Of a stretch of DNA of 64,000 nt, positions 15,723 through 26,286 are shown one piece after another. The position numbers were made by a program, and so were the translations under genes. Under the pieces are notes generated by a model. It ran no database searches, was not told where the DNA came from, and saw nothing but the letters and a program-made list of their open reading frames with translations. This DNA comes from Sandaracinaceae bacterium (GTDB taxonomy: Bacteria > Myxococcota_A > Polyangia > Polyangiales > Houyiibacteriaceae), in the NCBI GenBank assembly GCA_020633055.1, contig JACKEJ010000007.1, positions 496,001-560,000 on the forward strand, in the 5' to 3' direction. Numbering within the stretch: position 1 is the first letter of the stretch; every line of letters starts with the position of its first letter.

Positions 15723-17933
15723 TCACCCGAAGATGATGTTCACGCAGCTGTTGTTGCTGCAGGTCGCGCCGTCGGCGGCGTCGCAGCAGTCAGCGGTCGT
15801 GGAGCAGGTCTCGCCCAGCTCGCGACACTCGTTGCTCGGCGGCGGCACGCACGCGAGGCCCCCATTCCCATCGTCGCCACAGACACCGCCGCAGCACTCG
15901 CTGTTGACCGAGCACCCCTCCCCGTCCACACGGCACGCGCGAGGCGCCCAGAACGCCGACACGCTGCGGTGGCTCGGGATCTGCCCCGGCAGCCAGTACG
16001 GCACGGAGCTGGGGTCGAAGGTCCCGTCGGCGTTGGCGCGCACGGCCGTGACCCAGACCTGGCCCGGTTGGATGGTGGTCCCGGCGTTGCCCGCCGTGCG
16101 GTTTCCGTATGGACGCCGCGAGAGGTAGCTCAGCCAGAAGTACCCGCCCGACGTGAACGGCGAGAAATTGGGCTGGAACTCGAAGCGGTCGCTGGAGGCG
16201 ACCCGGGTGAGTCGGGTCAGCCCCGTTCCGTCGCGCCGGATGAGGTACAGGGCCGACGTGTTCGCGGGGTCGATGACGACGTTCCCATCGGGGTCGCGCG
16301 GGTCGGAGCGAGACCCCGTGCCGTGCGCGAACGCAATCCACTGGGAGTCCGGCGACCAGGTGGGGTAGCTGTCGGTCACACCCCCCTCGGCCTCGCCGCT
16401 GAGGCTCGCGCCCGTGTGGATCGCCGCACCCGCGCCGAACGCGTCCGCACCGGTCACGGGGAGCATGCTCAGGTCGCCCGTCGTGATGTCCCCCGCCCAG
16501 CTGTTCGTGTTTCCGATGTAGGCCACGTCGTCGCCGTCACGCGCCCACGCGGGGTGGGTACCCGGGTTGGGCAACGTGCCCGCCGCGGGCGTCACTTGGA
16601 GCCCCGTGAACGGATTGATCAAGAAGAGGAAGTCGTTCCCACCGGCGCTCGACACCATCGCGCGCGTGTCATCCGGGCTGAACGAGGCGGTGCGCCACCG
16701 GATCGACTGCGACACAGGCCACTCGGTGGGCGCCGGGTCGGCGTCGAGGTCGTCGCGCGTCAGGTCGTACAGGGCGCCGTAGTTGGAGAAGTGGAGGTTC
16801 GCGAGCATGTAGCGCCCGCTGGTGCTGATGGCGTGGCAGCCCACACAGTCGTCGCCGTCCTCGTTGTCGGCGAGCGGTGAGTTGGGATGCGGGAGGAGCA
16901 GCTCACTGGCCGACGCGCCGTCGTTGATGCGGCGGATCTTCTCGTCGTCGATGTCCCAGTAGTAGACGGTGCCCGTGACCGCCGCGATGGCGAAGGTCAC
17001 GTCGACGGGGAGACCGCTGACCACCTCCTGCGCCGCGCTGTCGTAGCGGTCGACTTGAATCTGCATGGCTTCGCTCGGATCCGACTGGGCCAAGGCGCGC
17101 CAAGCAGCGCTCTCCACCAGGTAGTGGTCGTTGACCGCCTCCGCCGGGTTGCGGGTGTACACGACCACGCGGGCGTGGGGCTTCTGCAGGGTGACCCGGA
17201 AGGTGTCGCCCTCGGGGCAGACCGCCGTGTTCGCCCCGCACGCCCACTGGACATCCATGGGCGAGACGTTCTGCGGCACGACGACTCCGTCCAAGGGATA
17301 GTGCAGCGCTGCGGTCCGGGCCGCGTCCGTGACCGGGGTACCGGCGAACAGCGCGGGCGGGTCCGAGGGGCCACCGCCACCCGCGCCAATCGTCCGCGTG
17401 AGGTTGACGGTGAGGGTGACGCTGTCGGTGAAGGTCTGCCCACCGACCGTCTGCGACGCCGTGATGGTGACGGTCCCGCCCGACAGGCCGTTCGCCGTGA
17501 AGGCTCCCGTCCCTTCGTCGAGCGTCCCGAGCACACGCGCGCTCGCTGTGTAGCGGGGGCTCGCGCTGCCCGTGCTCCCGTCGGAGCGGCGCAGCACCGC
17601 CGTGAGCTGCACCGACCCCGTCGCCCCCACCTCGATGTCGAGCGTCGGGTCGTCCGGTGAGACCTCGAGGCCAGTGAGCGTCACCCCTGGACCCAGGTCC
17701 TCGAGGGGCGGACCGCTGTCGACCTGCGGGTTGGTGACGCACAGCCCCCCAGAGCACAGCAGGTCGCTGCGGCACGGCCGGCTCGTGTCGCAGGGATCTC
17801 CGACCTGCCCGCCGCGCCCCCCCGGCCCACTGCTTCCACAGCCGACGTAGGTGAGCGCCGCGACGAAGAACGTCGTGGACAAATGGAGGCTCGGCCCTGT
17901 CGGGGAGCGGCGGATTCGGCGGGGGTTGGGCAT
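15723..17933 (-). CDS. Cysteine-module lipoprotein with Ig-like, CxxCH and beta-propeller parts
   Basis: A 736-aa exported protein; AAGGAG lies just before the ATG at 17933. A hydrophobic signal ends at Cys32 (TYVGC, an imperfect lipobox). Next is a four-cysteine module (Cys48, 54, 60, 65), a bacterial Ig-like domain (about 84-178), and a region with a c-type heme motif CVGCH (363-367). A PD40/TolB-like propeller follows (for example YPTWSPDSQWIAFAHG, FEFQPNFSPF). The C-terminus is cysteine-rich with two CSxxxxCC-type units. Myxobacterial proteins of this kind are surface proteins of unknown role. The heme motif suggests redox activity or is vestigial. The start at 18110 was rejected because it reads through the promoter region. 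Confidence 0.85.
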   Translation of the reverse strand: MPNPRRIRRSPTGPSLHLSTTFFVAALTYVGCGSSGPGGRGGQVGDPCDTSRPCRSDLLCSGGLCVTNPQVDSGPPLEDLGPGVTLTGLEVSPDDPTLDIEVGATGSVQLTAVLRRSDGSTGSASPRYTASARVLGTLDEGTGAFTANGLSGGTVTITASQTVGGQTFTDSVTLTVNLTRTIGAGGGGPSDPPALFAGTPVTDAARTAALHYPLDGVVVPQNVSPMDVQWACGANTAVCPEGDTFRVTLQKPHARVVVYTRNPAEAVNDHYLVESAAWRALAQSDPSEAMQIQVDRYDSAAQEVVSGLPVDVTFAIAAVTGTVYYWDIDDEKIRRINDGASASELLLPHPNSPLADNEDGDDCVGCHAISTSGRYMLANLHFSNYGALYDLTRDDLDADPAPTEWPVSQSIRWRTASFSPDDTRAMVSSAGGNDFLFLINPFTGLQVTPAAGTLPNPGTHPAWARDGDDVAYIGNTNSWAGDITTGDLSMLPVTGADAFGAGAAIHTGASLSGEAEGGVTDSYPTWSPDSQWIAFAHGTGSRSDPRDPDGNVVIDPANTSALYLIRRDGTGLTRLTRVASSDRFEFQPNFSPFTSGGYFWLSYLSRRPYGNRTAGNAGTTIQPGQVWVTAVRANADGTFDPSSVPYWLPGQIPSHRSVSAFWAPRACRVDGEGCSVNSECCGGVCGDDGNGGLACVPPPSNECRELGETCSTTADCCDAADGATCSNNSCVNIIFG

Positions 17934-17995
17934 GCGGTCTCCTTGGTGGTCCACCATACACGCTGAGCCCTCGCGTCGACCACGACATCGTTCGG

Positions 17996-18011
17996 CGCAA
18001 CGTTCGTGACA
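17996..18011 (-). promoter_or_regulatory. Weak sigma-54-like -24/-12 site upstream of the propeller lipoprotein
   Basis: On the minus strand the site reads TGTCACG, four bases, TTGCG. It matches 10 of the 11 core positions of TGGCACG-N4-TTGC, but the miss is the second G of the -24 GG, the most important element. It would start transcripts about 52 nt before the ATG at 17933. This is suggestive only. Confidence 0.3.
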
Positions 18012-18040
18012 TCGCTTGAACCGTGGTGGTGCAGCGGCTA

Positions 18041-19159
<1,119 letters not shown>

Positions 19160-19166
19160 AGACCCC

Positions 19167-19556
19167 ATGACCTACCCCGCAGAGCTCCGCTACACCAAAG
19201 ATCATGAATGGGCCCGCGTCGAAGGCGACGTCGTGCGCGTCGGCGTCACGTCCTACGCCGTCGACCAGCTCGGCGACGTCACCCTGGTGGACCTGCCGAG
19301 CGTCGGCACGTCCGTCAGCGCGCACGCCCGCTTCGGGGAGATCGAGTCGGTGAAGACGGTCAGCGAGCTGTTCTCGCCCGTGAGCGGCGAGATCGTCGCC
19401 ATCAACGAAGACCTCGAGGGCACCCCCGAGCAGGTCAACGAGGCGCCGTACGAGAGCGGCTGGTTGGTCGACATCAAGATGTCGGACCCCTCCGAGCTCG
19501 ACGCCCTGATGGACGCCGCGGCCTACGCAGACTACATCGGCAAGCTCGAGGGCTGA
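19167..19556 (+). CDS. gcvH: Glycine cleavage system H protein
   Basis: A 129-aa lipoyl carrier that moves the aminomethyl intermediate between P, T and L proteins. The lipoylated lysine is Lys63 in GEIESVKTVSEL. Other family marks are YTKDHEWARVEGD at the start, LGDVTLVDLPSVG, PVSGEIVAIN, NEAPYESGWL. Length is normal. It lies between gcvT and gcvPA and is expected to be co-expressed with them. Confidence 0.97.
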   Translation: MTYPAELRYTKDHEWARVEGDVVRVGVTSYAVDQLGDVTLVDLPSVGTSVSAHARFGEIESVKTVSELFSPVSGEIVAINEDLEGTPEQVNEAPYESGWLVDIKMSDPSELDALMDAAAYADYIGKLEG

Positions 19557-19587
19557 GCCCACTCCCCCCGAGTCCTCCGGAGACCGC

Positions 19588-20937
19588 ATGCGCTACCTGC
19601 CCCACACCGAGGTCGAGATCCGTCAGATGCTGGAGCGCATCGGCGTCGCCTCCATCGACGAGCTCTTTCAGCCCATCCCCGAGGAGCGGCGCTTCAAGGG
19701 CCTCATGCAGATGGAGCCCGCCCTCGACGAGCCGCGCCTCATGGCGCACCTCAACGAGCTCGCCAGCAAGAACACGGGCGCCAGCGCGCTGTCGTTCATG
19801 GGCGCCGGGATGTACGACCATCACATCCCCCCCGCGCTGGACCAGCTGCTGATGCGCAGCGAGTTCTACACGGCCTACACGCCGTACCAGGCCGAGCTCT
19901 CCCAGGGCACGCTGCAGGCCATCTTCGAGTTCCAGACGACCGTGTGCGAGCTCTTGGGGCTCGAGGTCGCCAACGCGTCGATGTACGACGGCGCCAGCGC
20001 AGCGGCCGAGGCAGGCTTGATGGCGCGCCGCGCCACGCGCCGCACCCACCTGGTCGTCAGCGGCGCGCTCCACCCGCACTACCTGGACACCATCCGCGCC
20101 TACCTACGCGGCCTGGACGGCGAGCCCGACATGGACGTCGCGGCCGTGCTGCCGGATGGTCGGACCGACCTCGAGTCCGTGAAGGCGCTCACGCGGGACG
20201 ACACCGCTGCCGTCATCCTGGGCTACCCCAACTTCAACGGCTGCGTCGAGGACCTGCCCGCCGCGGGCGCCATCACCACGGCCAAGAAAGCCATGCTCGT
20301 GACGGCCACCAGCGAGGTCTACGCGTTGGCCCTGCTCGCTTCGCCCGGAGCGCTCGGCGCCGACATCGCGGTCGCTGAGGGTCAGTCGCTGGCCGTGCCG
20401 ATGCAGTTCGGCGGCCCCGGCGTGGGGCTCTTTGCGTGCCGCCAGGACCTCGTCCGCCAGATGCCGGGGCGCTTGGTCGGAGAGACGGTGGACGCCGATG
20501 GTCAGCGCGGGTACGTGCTCACGCTCTCCACGCGCGAGCAGCACATCCGACGTGAGCGCGCGACGAGCAACATCTGCACGAACCACGGCCTGATCGCGCT
20601 GGCGTTCACGATGCGCACAGCGCTCTTGGGCCGCTCGGGCTTCGACCGTGCGGCGCGCATGTGCCTCGCCAACGCCGAGTACCTCAAGGCGCAGCTCTCC
20701 TCGCTCCCCAAGCTGTCGCTCCCGTGCTCCGCCCCCACGTTCAACGAGTTCGTTGTGCGCCTGGATGGCGCCTCCGCCGCGCAAGCGGTCGCGGCTGGAA
20801 TGGCCCAAGGGCTGCTGCCGGGAGTCGACCTGGGCACGTTCGACGCCGACCGCGCCAGCGACCTCCTCGTAGCCGTCACCGAGAAGCACTCCCGCGCCGA
20901 CCTCGATCGCCTGGTCAGCCTGTTGGGCTCCCTGTAG
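19588..20937 (+). CDS. gcvPA: Glycine dehydrogenase (decarboxylating) subunit 1
   Basis: A 449-aa alpha subunit of the split P protein. It matches the N-terminal half of P protein: MRYLPHTEVEIRQMLERIG at the start, FMGAGMYDHHIPPALDQLL, FYTAYTPYQAELSQGTLQ, NASMYDGASAAAEA, and TLSTREQHIRRERATSNIC. The PLP lysine is carried by the other subunit (GcvPB), which should be a separate gene of about 480 codons. Here gcvPA is followed by a convergent kinase gene, so gcvPB must lie outside the window. GGAG at 19579-19582 serves as ribosome site. Confidence 0.95.
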   Translation: MRYLPHTEVEIRQMLERIGVASIDELFQPIPEERRFKGLMQMEPALDEPRLMAHLNELASKNTGASALSFMGAGMYDHHIPPALDQLLMRSEFYTAYTPYQAELSQGTLQAIFEFQTTVCELLGLEVANASMYDGASAAAEAGLMARRATRRTHLVVSGALHPHYLDTIRAYLRGLDGEPDMDVAAVLPDGRTDLESVKALTRDDTAAVILGYPNFNGCVEDLPAAGAITTAKKAMLVTATSEVYALALLASPGALGADIAVAEGQSLAVPMQFGGPGVGLFACRQDLVRQMPGRLVGETVDADGQRGYVLTLSTREQHIRRERATSNICTNHGLIALAFTMRTALLGRSGFDRAARMCLANAEYLKAQLSSLPKLSLPCSAPTFNEFVVRLDGASAAQAVAAGMAQGLLPGVDLGTFDADRASDLLVAVTEKHSRADLDRLVSLLGSL

Positions 20938-20950
20938 TCCGCCGAGTGGC

Positions 20951-22216
20951 TCAGTCGTCCTTCAGGCGACGGTCCAGCTGGTCGAGGTAGTTTCGCTCGG
21001 CTGAAACGCGCTTCTGCGTGTCGAGGAGGACGGCCGGGCCGTTCGCCACGCCCCCCACGCGGCCATCCGGCACCTCGACGCCACGCACTGGCACGTCCGT
21101 GAGTGTGTCCCGCGCCCCGAACGCGACCGAAGCTTCGACTGGCTCGAGGTCGTCGAGCTCGAGATCCTGGATGGCGTCCGGCGCGCTGGACTGGCGTGCC
21201 GTCTCGTGCGCGCCGCTGTTGACCAACGACAGCTCCGGCTCGAGCACACGCTCGGCAGGGACCACGGAGTGCACGTAGCGTGCGACCTGGCGCGGCCCGA
21301 GCATCAGCCCGTTGCGGAGCGCGAAGTACTCGAGGTGCATCGCCAGGTCCGCGGCGCTCGCGATGCGGTGCGCCGGGTCCCGCGCGAGCGTGGCCATCAG
21401 GATCGCCTCGAGGTCCGGCGGATAGCCCGGCACGATGCGCGAGGGTGGCGTCACGTCGGACTCCACGATGGTCGTCATGATCTGGACGTCGTCGCCGCGG
21501 AAGAGGCGCGTGCCCGTCGTCAGCTCGTACAGCACGACCCCGAGCGCAAACACGTCCGCGCGCCGATCCAACCAGCGCCCACGCACCTGCTCGGGGCTCA
21601 TGTACGACAGCGTGCCGCGCAGCACGCCGCGCTCCTCGTGGGGGTTCGCGTTGGTCTGCGCGATGCCGAAGTCCATCAGCTTCGCCACCCCGTCGCGTGT
21701 CACCATGATGTTGTGCGGGGTCACGTCGCGGTGCACGACCTCTAGCGCGTTGCCCCCACGGTCTTCGGCCTCGTGGGCATGGTGGAGCGCCTCGCAGACT
21801 TGCAGCATGATCCCGAGCGTCACGTCGAGCCCCATCGGGATCCCGAGCCGGGCGCCCGCGCGCCAGAGGTCGGCCAGGTTGACCCCCGCGACGTACTCCA
21901 TCGCGATGTACCACGTGTTCTCGGCCGCCCCGAGATCGAAGATCTGCGGGATGTTGGGGTGCGAGAGCTCCGCCATCACCCGCGCCTCGTACTGAAACAG
22001 CAGGAGCGACGCGGGGTTGTTGGCGTACTGCGCGAACAGACGTTTCACCACCAGCTCGCGGTAGAACTCCGAGTCGCCCCAGCGACGCGCGAGGAACACC
22101 TCGGCCATGCCACCGGCGGCGACCTTGCGGAGGAGCTCGTAGGGACCGTACCAAGTTCCGTTCACAGCGTTCGACTCACCGACACACCTATCAGATTCGA
22201 TGCGCCACGTCATCAA
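20951..22216 (-). CDS. Serine/threonine protein kinase (PknB-like, cytoplasmic)
   Basis: A 421-aa protein with an N-terminal kinase domain (about residues 25-290): Gly-rich loop VAAGGMAEVFLA, the VVK lysine (about residue 58), catalytic loop HRDVTPHNI (162-170), DFG (182-184) and YMSPEQ. The usual LK of HRDLKP is VT, a common variant in myxobacterial kinases. The C-terminal 130 residues are acidic, polar and without a membrane helix. The enzyme is probably active and soluble. Its phosphothreonine products could be read by FHA proteins such as the two activators here, but that is inference. It is convergent with gcvPA (13 bp apart). Confidence 0.93.
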   Translation of the reverse strand: MMTWRIESDRCVGESNAVNGTWYGPYELLRKVAAGGMAEVFLARRWGDSEFYRELVVKRLFAQYANNPASLLLFQYEARVMAELSHPNIPQIFDLGAAENTWYIAMEYVAGVNLADLWRAGARLGIPMGLDVTLGIMLQVCEALHHAHEAEDRGGNALEVVHRDVTPHNIMVTRDGVAKLMDFGIAQTNANPHEERGVLRGTLSYMSPEQVRGRWLDRRADVFALGVVLYELTTGTRLFRGDDVQIMTTIVESDVTPPSRIVPGYPPDLEAILMATLARDPAHRIASAADLAMHLEYFALRNGLMLGPRQVARYVHSVVPAERVLEPELSLVNSGAHETARQSSAPDAIQDLELDDLEPVEASVAFGARDTLTDVPVRGVEVPDGRVGGVANGPAVLLDTQKRVSAERNYLDQLDRRLKDD

Positions 22217-22252
22217 ATGCGGCGACGGCGTGCCCCCACCGCCGCGAGCGGC

Positions 22253-23335
22253 TCAGCGCGTCGGGAACAGCTGAGTCAGCGACTCACCTTCCGCGAGGCG
22301 GACGGTGCCCCGCTCGGTGTACAGCGCCGTCACGAGGCGCGCCGGGGTCACGTCGAAGCCCACGTGGCGGCACGCGATGCCATCTGCCACCAGCACGCGC
22401 TCGCCGACGCGCGCGACCTCGTCCCGCGAACGCTGCTCGAGCGGGATGTGCGCGCCGGTTGGCGTGGCGAAGTCCAACGTGCTCACAGGCGCCGCGACGG
22501 TGAACGGCACGTCGTGGGCGTGCGCCAAGACCGCCACCCCGTACGTCCCGATCTTGTTCGCCACGTCGCCGTTCTTGGCCACGCGGTCGGACCCGACCAC
22601 GACGAAGTCGATCTCGCCGCGTTGAAAGCAGTGGGCCGCGGTGCTGTCCGTGATGACCTCGACCGGGATGCCATCCTGGTGAAGCTCCCACGACGTCAGG
22701 CGGGCGCCCTGCAAGTACGGGCGCGTCTCGTCCGCCAAGACACGCACACGCTTGCCGGCCTCGTGGGCCGCGCGGATGACGCCGAGCGCGGTGCCGTAGC
22801 CGCCCGTGGCGAGCGCGCCCGCGTTGCAGTGGGTCAAGATGCACGCCCCATCGGGCACGTCCTCGGCCCCGAGCGCGCCCATGGCGCGGCACGCCGCGAC
22901 GTCCTCACGGTGGATGGCCTCGGCCTCCGCCAGCATGGCCTGCGCGCGCTCCTCCGGGGGTTGCTGCGCGACGTCCGCGGCCCGACGAGCCATGCGCGCG
23001 ATGGCCCACGCCAGGTTCACGGCGGTGGGCCGCGTGGCGTTGAGCACACGACCCGCCGCGCCCATCGCCAGCATGAACGCTGGCGCCGCGCCGCGCTCGA
23101 GATGCGCCTGCTGAGCAAGCGCGTAGGCGGCCGTGATGCCGATGGCGGGCGCACCTCGCACGACCATGTCGCGAATCCCGGCGACGGCTTCGTCCGGGGT
23201 GCGCAGCGTCAGGTACACCACCTCCATCGGGAGCCGCCGCTGGTCCAACAACCACAGCACGTGATCGCGCGGCTCGTATTCCACGGCGAACCAAGGGCTC
23301 TGGCTGAGAGGCTCGCGAGAAAGCGACGGAAACAC
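22253..23335 (-). CDS. mtnA: S-methyl-5-thioribose-1-phosphate isomerase
   Basis: Methionine salvage enzyme that turns methylthioribose-1-phosphate into methylthioribulose-1-phosphate. The 360-aa product (GTG start) has the signature ILTHCNAGALATGGYGTAL with the catalytic Cys, and VVGSDRVAKNGDVANKIGTY with the catalytic Asp. Other marks are MVVRGAPAIGITAAYALA, RPTAVNLAWAI and IPVEVITDS. It lies 3 bp after gatB, so it is probably at the end of the gatCAB operon; no other methionine-salvage gene is in the window. Confidence 0.95.
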   Translation of the reverse strand: MFPSLSREPLSQSPWFAVEYEPRDHVLWLLDQRRLPMEVVYLTLRTPDEAVAGIRDMVVRGAPAIGITAAYALAQQAHLERGAAPAFMLAMGAAGRVLNATRPTAVNLAWAIARMARRAADVAQQPPEERAQAMLAEAEAIHREDVAACRAMGALGAEDVPDGACILTHCNAGALATGGYGTALGVIRAAHEAGKRVRVLADETRPYLQGARLTSWELHQDGIPVEVITDSTAAHCFQRGEIDFVVVGSDRVAKNGDVANKIGTYGVAVLAHAHDVPFTVAAPVSTLDFATPTGAHIPLEQRSRDEVARVGERVLVADGIACRHVGFDVTPARLVTALYTERGTVRLAEGESLTQLFPTR

Positions 23336-23338
23336 GGG

Positions 23339-24805
23339 CTACTCCTGCAGCAGGCGCTCGAGGAGCTCGTTCACGGTGGCCGGGTCTGCGGCGCCCTTGG
23401 TAGCACGCATGATCTGGCCCACAAAGAAGCCCAGCACCTTGGTCTTGCCCGCCTTGTACTGCTCGTGCTGCGCGGGGTTGGCCGCGATGATGGCGCGGAT
23501 GTCCGCCTCGAGGGCACCCGTGTCGCTGATGGGCGCCTGCACGCCGAGCCGCGTGATGACCGCCTCGGCGCCCTCGCCGCTGCTCGCCATCTCGGCGAAC
23601 ACCTGCTTGCCTTGCTTGCCCGTGAGGCTGCCCGCCTGCACACGCCCGAGGAGGTCTGCCACACCAGCCACGGGGACGCTGAAGGTCGCGTCGAGCCCGC
23701 TGGTCTTCACATCGCGCAGCACCTCCGCCTGGATGAAGTTCGCGGCGCGCTTCCCAGCCTCGGCGCGCGGCTCCTTGCCGCCCGCGTCCAGCGCCTCGGC
23801 CACGGCGACGAAGTACCGTGCGATGGCCGGGTGACCTGTGAGCACCTCGGCGTCGTACGCGGTCAGGCCCCACTGGGCGGTCCACTCGGCGCGCAGCTGC
23901 TCCGGCAGCTTCGGGGCGGTCCGGCGTAGCTCGTCGATGCGCTCTTGGGAGAACACCGTGGGCGGCAGGTCCGGGTCCGGGAAATAGCGATAGTCGTGCG
24001 CGTCTTCTTTGCTGCGCTGCGAGACCGTCTTGCCCGTGACGTCGTTCCAGCCGCGCGTCTCCTGCACCACGCGCCCGCCGCCTTCGATGACGCTCACCTG
24101 GCGGCTCGCCTCGTACTCGATGGCCTGGCGCACGAATTTGAAGGAGTTGATGTTCTTGATCTCGGTGCGGGTCCCGAACTCCTCTTGCCCTGCGGGCCGC
24201 ACCGAGACGTTGGCGTCGCAGCGGAAGCTGCCCTCCTCGAGGTTGCCGTCGTTCACCCCCATGAACATGAGGATGTCCCGCAGCTTGCGCAGGTAGGCCT
24301 CCGCCTCCGCCGCGCTCCGCAGGTCGGGCTCGCTCACGATCTCGATCAGTGGCGTGCCACCGCGGTTGAAGTCCACCACGGTCGCGGTGCCTCCGCCCGC
24401 GCCGTGCAGGTTCTTGGCGGCGTCCTCCTCCACGTGAATGCGCGTCAGGCGGACGGTCTTCTCCGCGTCACCCACCGCGAACGTGAGCTGGCCCCCGAGG
24501 TTGAGCGGGTGCTCGAACTGCGAGATCTGGTAGCCCTTGGAGAGGTCCGGATAGAAGTAGTTCTTGCGGTCGAAGCGCGACTCGCTGCGCACGTCGCAGC
24601 CCAGCGCGAGACCCGCGATGGCGGCGAGCTCCATGGCGTGCGCGTTGGGCACCGGTAGCGCTCCTGGCAGCCCCAGACACACTGGGCACACCTGTGTGTT
24701 GGGAGGCGCCCCGTACGCCGTGGCGCAGCCACAGAAAAGCTTGGTCTCGGTCCTGAGCTGCGCGTGCACCTCGAGCCCGATCACCGTTTCGTATGCGCGC
24801 GCCAT
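23339..24805 (-). CDS. gatB: Asp-tRNA(Asn)/Glu-tRNA(Gln) amidotransferase subunit B
   Basis: A 488-aa subunit that binds the mischarged tRNA and phosphorylates it for amidation. It begins YETVIGLEVHAQLRT and has a zinc-type set of cysteines (CGC and CPVC), then RKNYFYPDLSKGYQISQFEHP, TRIHVEEDAAKNLH and the C-terminal YqeY-like tail. Its ATG shares one base with the gatA stop codon, so translation is coupled. Presence of GatCAB implies that Asn- or Gln-tRNA is made by transamidation in this organism. Confidence 0.97.
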   Translation of the reverse strand: MARAYETVIGLEVHAQLRTETKLFCGCATAYGAPPNTQVCPVCLGLPGALPVPNAHAMELAAIAGLALGCDVRSESRFDRKNYFYPDLSKGYQISQFEHPLNLGGQLTFAVGDAEKTVRLTRIHVEEDAAKNLHGAGGGTATVVDFNRGGTPLIEIVSEPDLRSAAEAEAYLRKLRDILMFMGVNDGNLEEGSFRCDANVSVRPAGQEEFGTRTEIKNINSFKFVRQAIEYEASRQVSVIEGGGRVVQETRGWNDVTGKTVSQRSKEDAHDYRYFPDPDLPPTVFSQERIDELRRTAPKLPEQLRAEWTAQWGLTAYDAEVLTGHPAIARYFVAVAEALDAGGKEPRAEAGKRAANFIQAEVLRDVKTSGLDATFSVPVAGVADLLGRVQAGSLTGKQGKQVFAEMASSGEGAEAVITRLGVQAPISDTGALEADIRAIIAANPAQHEQYKAGKTKVLGFFVGQIMRATKGAADPATVNELLERLLQE

Positions 24806-26286
24806 CAGGACGCCCCTCCCACATCCATGCCGGGCGGCGCGCAGACGTAGCCACTGCGCGCCTCCAACGCCGACCCCAACTGCAGCATGCGGCCCTCTGT
24901 GAACGCAGGCGTCGTGATCTGTACTCCCACGGGCAAGCCGGATGTGCTTCCGAGGCCCACGGGGACGTGCATGGCGGGCAGCCCGGCCAGGCTGGGCGGC
25001 AGCGTGAAGATGTCCGCCAGATACATCGCGAGGGGGTCGCCCGTCTTCTCCCCGAGCCCGAACGCGGGGGTCGGCGCGGTGGGCGAGAGCACGGCGTCGC
25101 AGCGCTCGAACGCCTGTTGGTAGTCCTTGATCATCAGCGTCCGGACCTTCTGCGCCTTGATGTAGAACGCATCGTAGTAGCCGGACGAGAGCGCGTACGT
25201 GCCGAGCATGATGCGCCGCTGCACCTCGGGGCCGAAGCCCTGCGCGCGGGTGCGTTCGTACGTGGACAGCAGGTCTTCACCCGCCACACGCAGCCCAAAG
25301 CGCATGCCGTCGAAGCGCGCCAGGTTGCTCGACGCCTCGGCCGTTGCGACGAGGTAGTACACGCTGACGCCGTGGTGCGCGTGGGGCAGCTCGATGTCGA
25401 CCACGTCGCAGCCGGCGTCCCGTAGCGAGGCCTCGGCCGCTGCGAACGAGGCGCGCACGTCGGGGTCCTCCACCTGGTCCAGTGCCGCGCGCATGACGCC
25501 AACGCGCGTACCCTTCACGGGCAGCTCGCACGCAGCTTCGTAGTCGGGCACAGGCTCGGTCGCGCTGGTGGCGTCCCGTCGGTCGTGTCCTGCCAGCACG
25601 CCCAGTACGCGCGCCCCGTCGCGCACGCTGCGCGTCATGGTACCGACCTGATCGAGCGAGGAAGCAAAGGCGATGACACCATAGCGGCTGAGCCGTCCGT
25701 AGGTGGGCTTGATGGCCACGACCCCACAGAAGGCGCCTGGCTGGCGCACCGAGCCTCCGGTGTCCGTACCGAGCGCGACCGCACCGATGCTCGCGGCGGT
25801 GGCTGCGGCGGACCCGCCGCTGGACCCACCGGGCGCGCGGCTCGGATCCCAAGGGTTCTTCACCGGACCGAACGCGGAGTTCTCGTTGGACGAGCCCATC
25901 GCGAACTCGTCCATGTTCGCCTTCGCCAGAATGACCGCATCCTCGGCCACCAGGCGCTCGACGCAGTCGGCATCGTAGGGGGGTCGATAGCCTTCGAGGA
26001 TGCGGGACGCGCACGTGGTGGGCACACCCGTCACGCACAGGTTGTCCTTGAGGACCACCGGTACACCCGCCAGCCGCCCCAGCGTCTTGCCCTCCGCGCG
26101 GCGCGCGTCCACGCGGCGCGCAGCCTGCAGCGCTCGCTCTTCGTCGACGTGCAACAGGGCGTTCAGCCCGCGCAGGGACGCGGCGCGGGCGAGGTGCTCC
26201 GTGGTGACGTGCTCGGCGCTGCGTTCACCGCGGCGCACCGCCTCTGCGGTGGCGATGACGCCCGGCGCGGGTGAGCTCTGGGTCAT
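24805..26286 (-). CDS. gatA: Asp-tRNA(Asn)/Glu-tRNA(Gln) amidotransferase subunit A
   Basis: A 493-aa amidase-signature enzyme that frees ammonia from glutamine for GatB. The Ser-cisSer-Lys triad is visible: Lys in VVLKDNLCVTG, the cis-Ser in GGSSGGSAAATAA, and the nucleophile in GTDTGGSVRQPG. ANMDEFAMGSSNENSAFG is also a family mark. The gene overlaps gatC by 4 bp (ATGA) and gatB by 1 bp. Confidence 0.97.
   Translation of the reverse strand: MTQSSPAPGVIATAEAVRRGERSAEHVTTEHLARAASLRGLNALLHVDEERALQAARRVDARRAEGKTLGRLAGVPVVLKDNLCVTGVPTTCASRILEGYRPPYDADCVERLVAEDAVILAKANMDEFAMGSSNENSAFGPVKNPWDPSRAPGGSSGGSAAATAASIGAVALGTDTGGSVRQPGAFCGVVAIKPTYGRLSRYGVIAFASSLDQVGTMTRSVRDGARVLGVLAGHDRRDATSATEPVPDYEAACELPVKGTRVGVMRAALDQVEDPDVRASFAAAEASLRDAGCDVVDIELPHAHHGVSVYYLVATAEASSNLARFDGMRFGLRVAGEDLLSTYERTRAQGFGPEVQRRIMLGTYALSSGYYDAFYIKAQKVRTLMIKDYQQAFERCDAVLSPTAPTPAFGLGEKTGDPLAMYLADIFTLPPSLAGLPAMHVPVGLGSTSGLPVGVQITTPAFTEGRMLQLGSALEARSGYVCAPPGMDVGGAS

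Noticed and set aside
17944..17956. Palindrome TGGTGG-T-CCACCA before the propeller lipoprotein
   Set aside because: It overlaps the edge of the ribosome site and is short; it may be only a weak RNA hairpin, not an operator.
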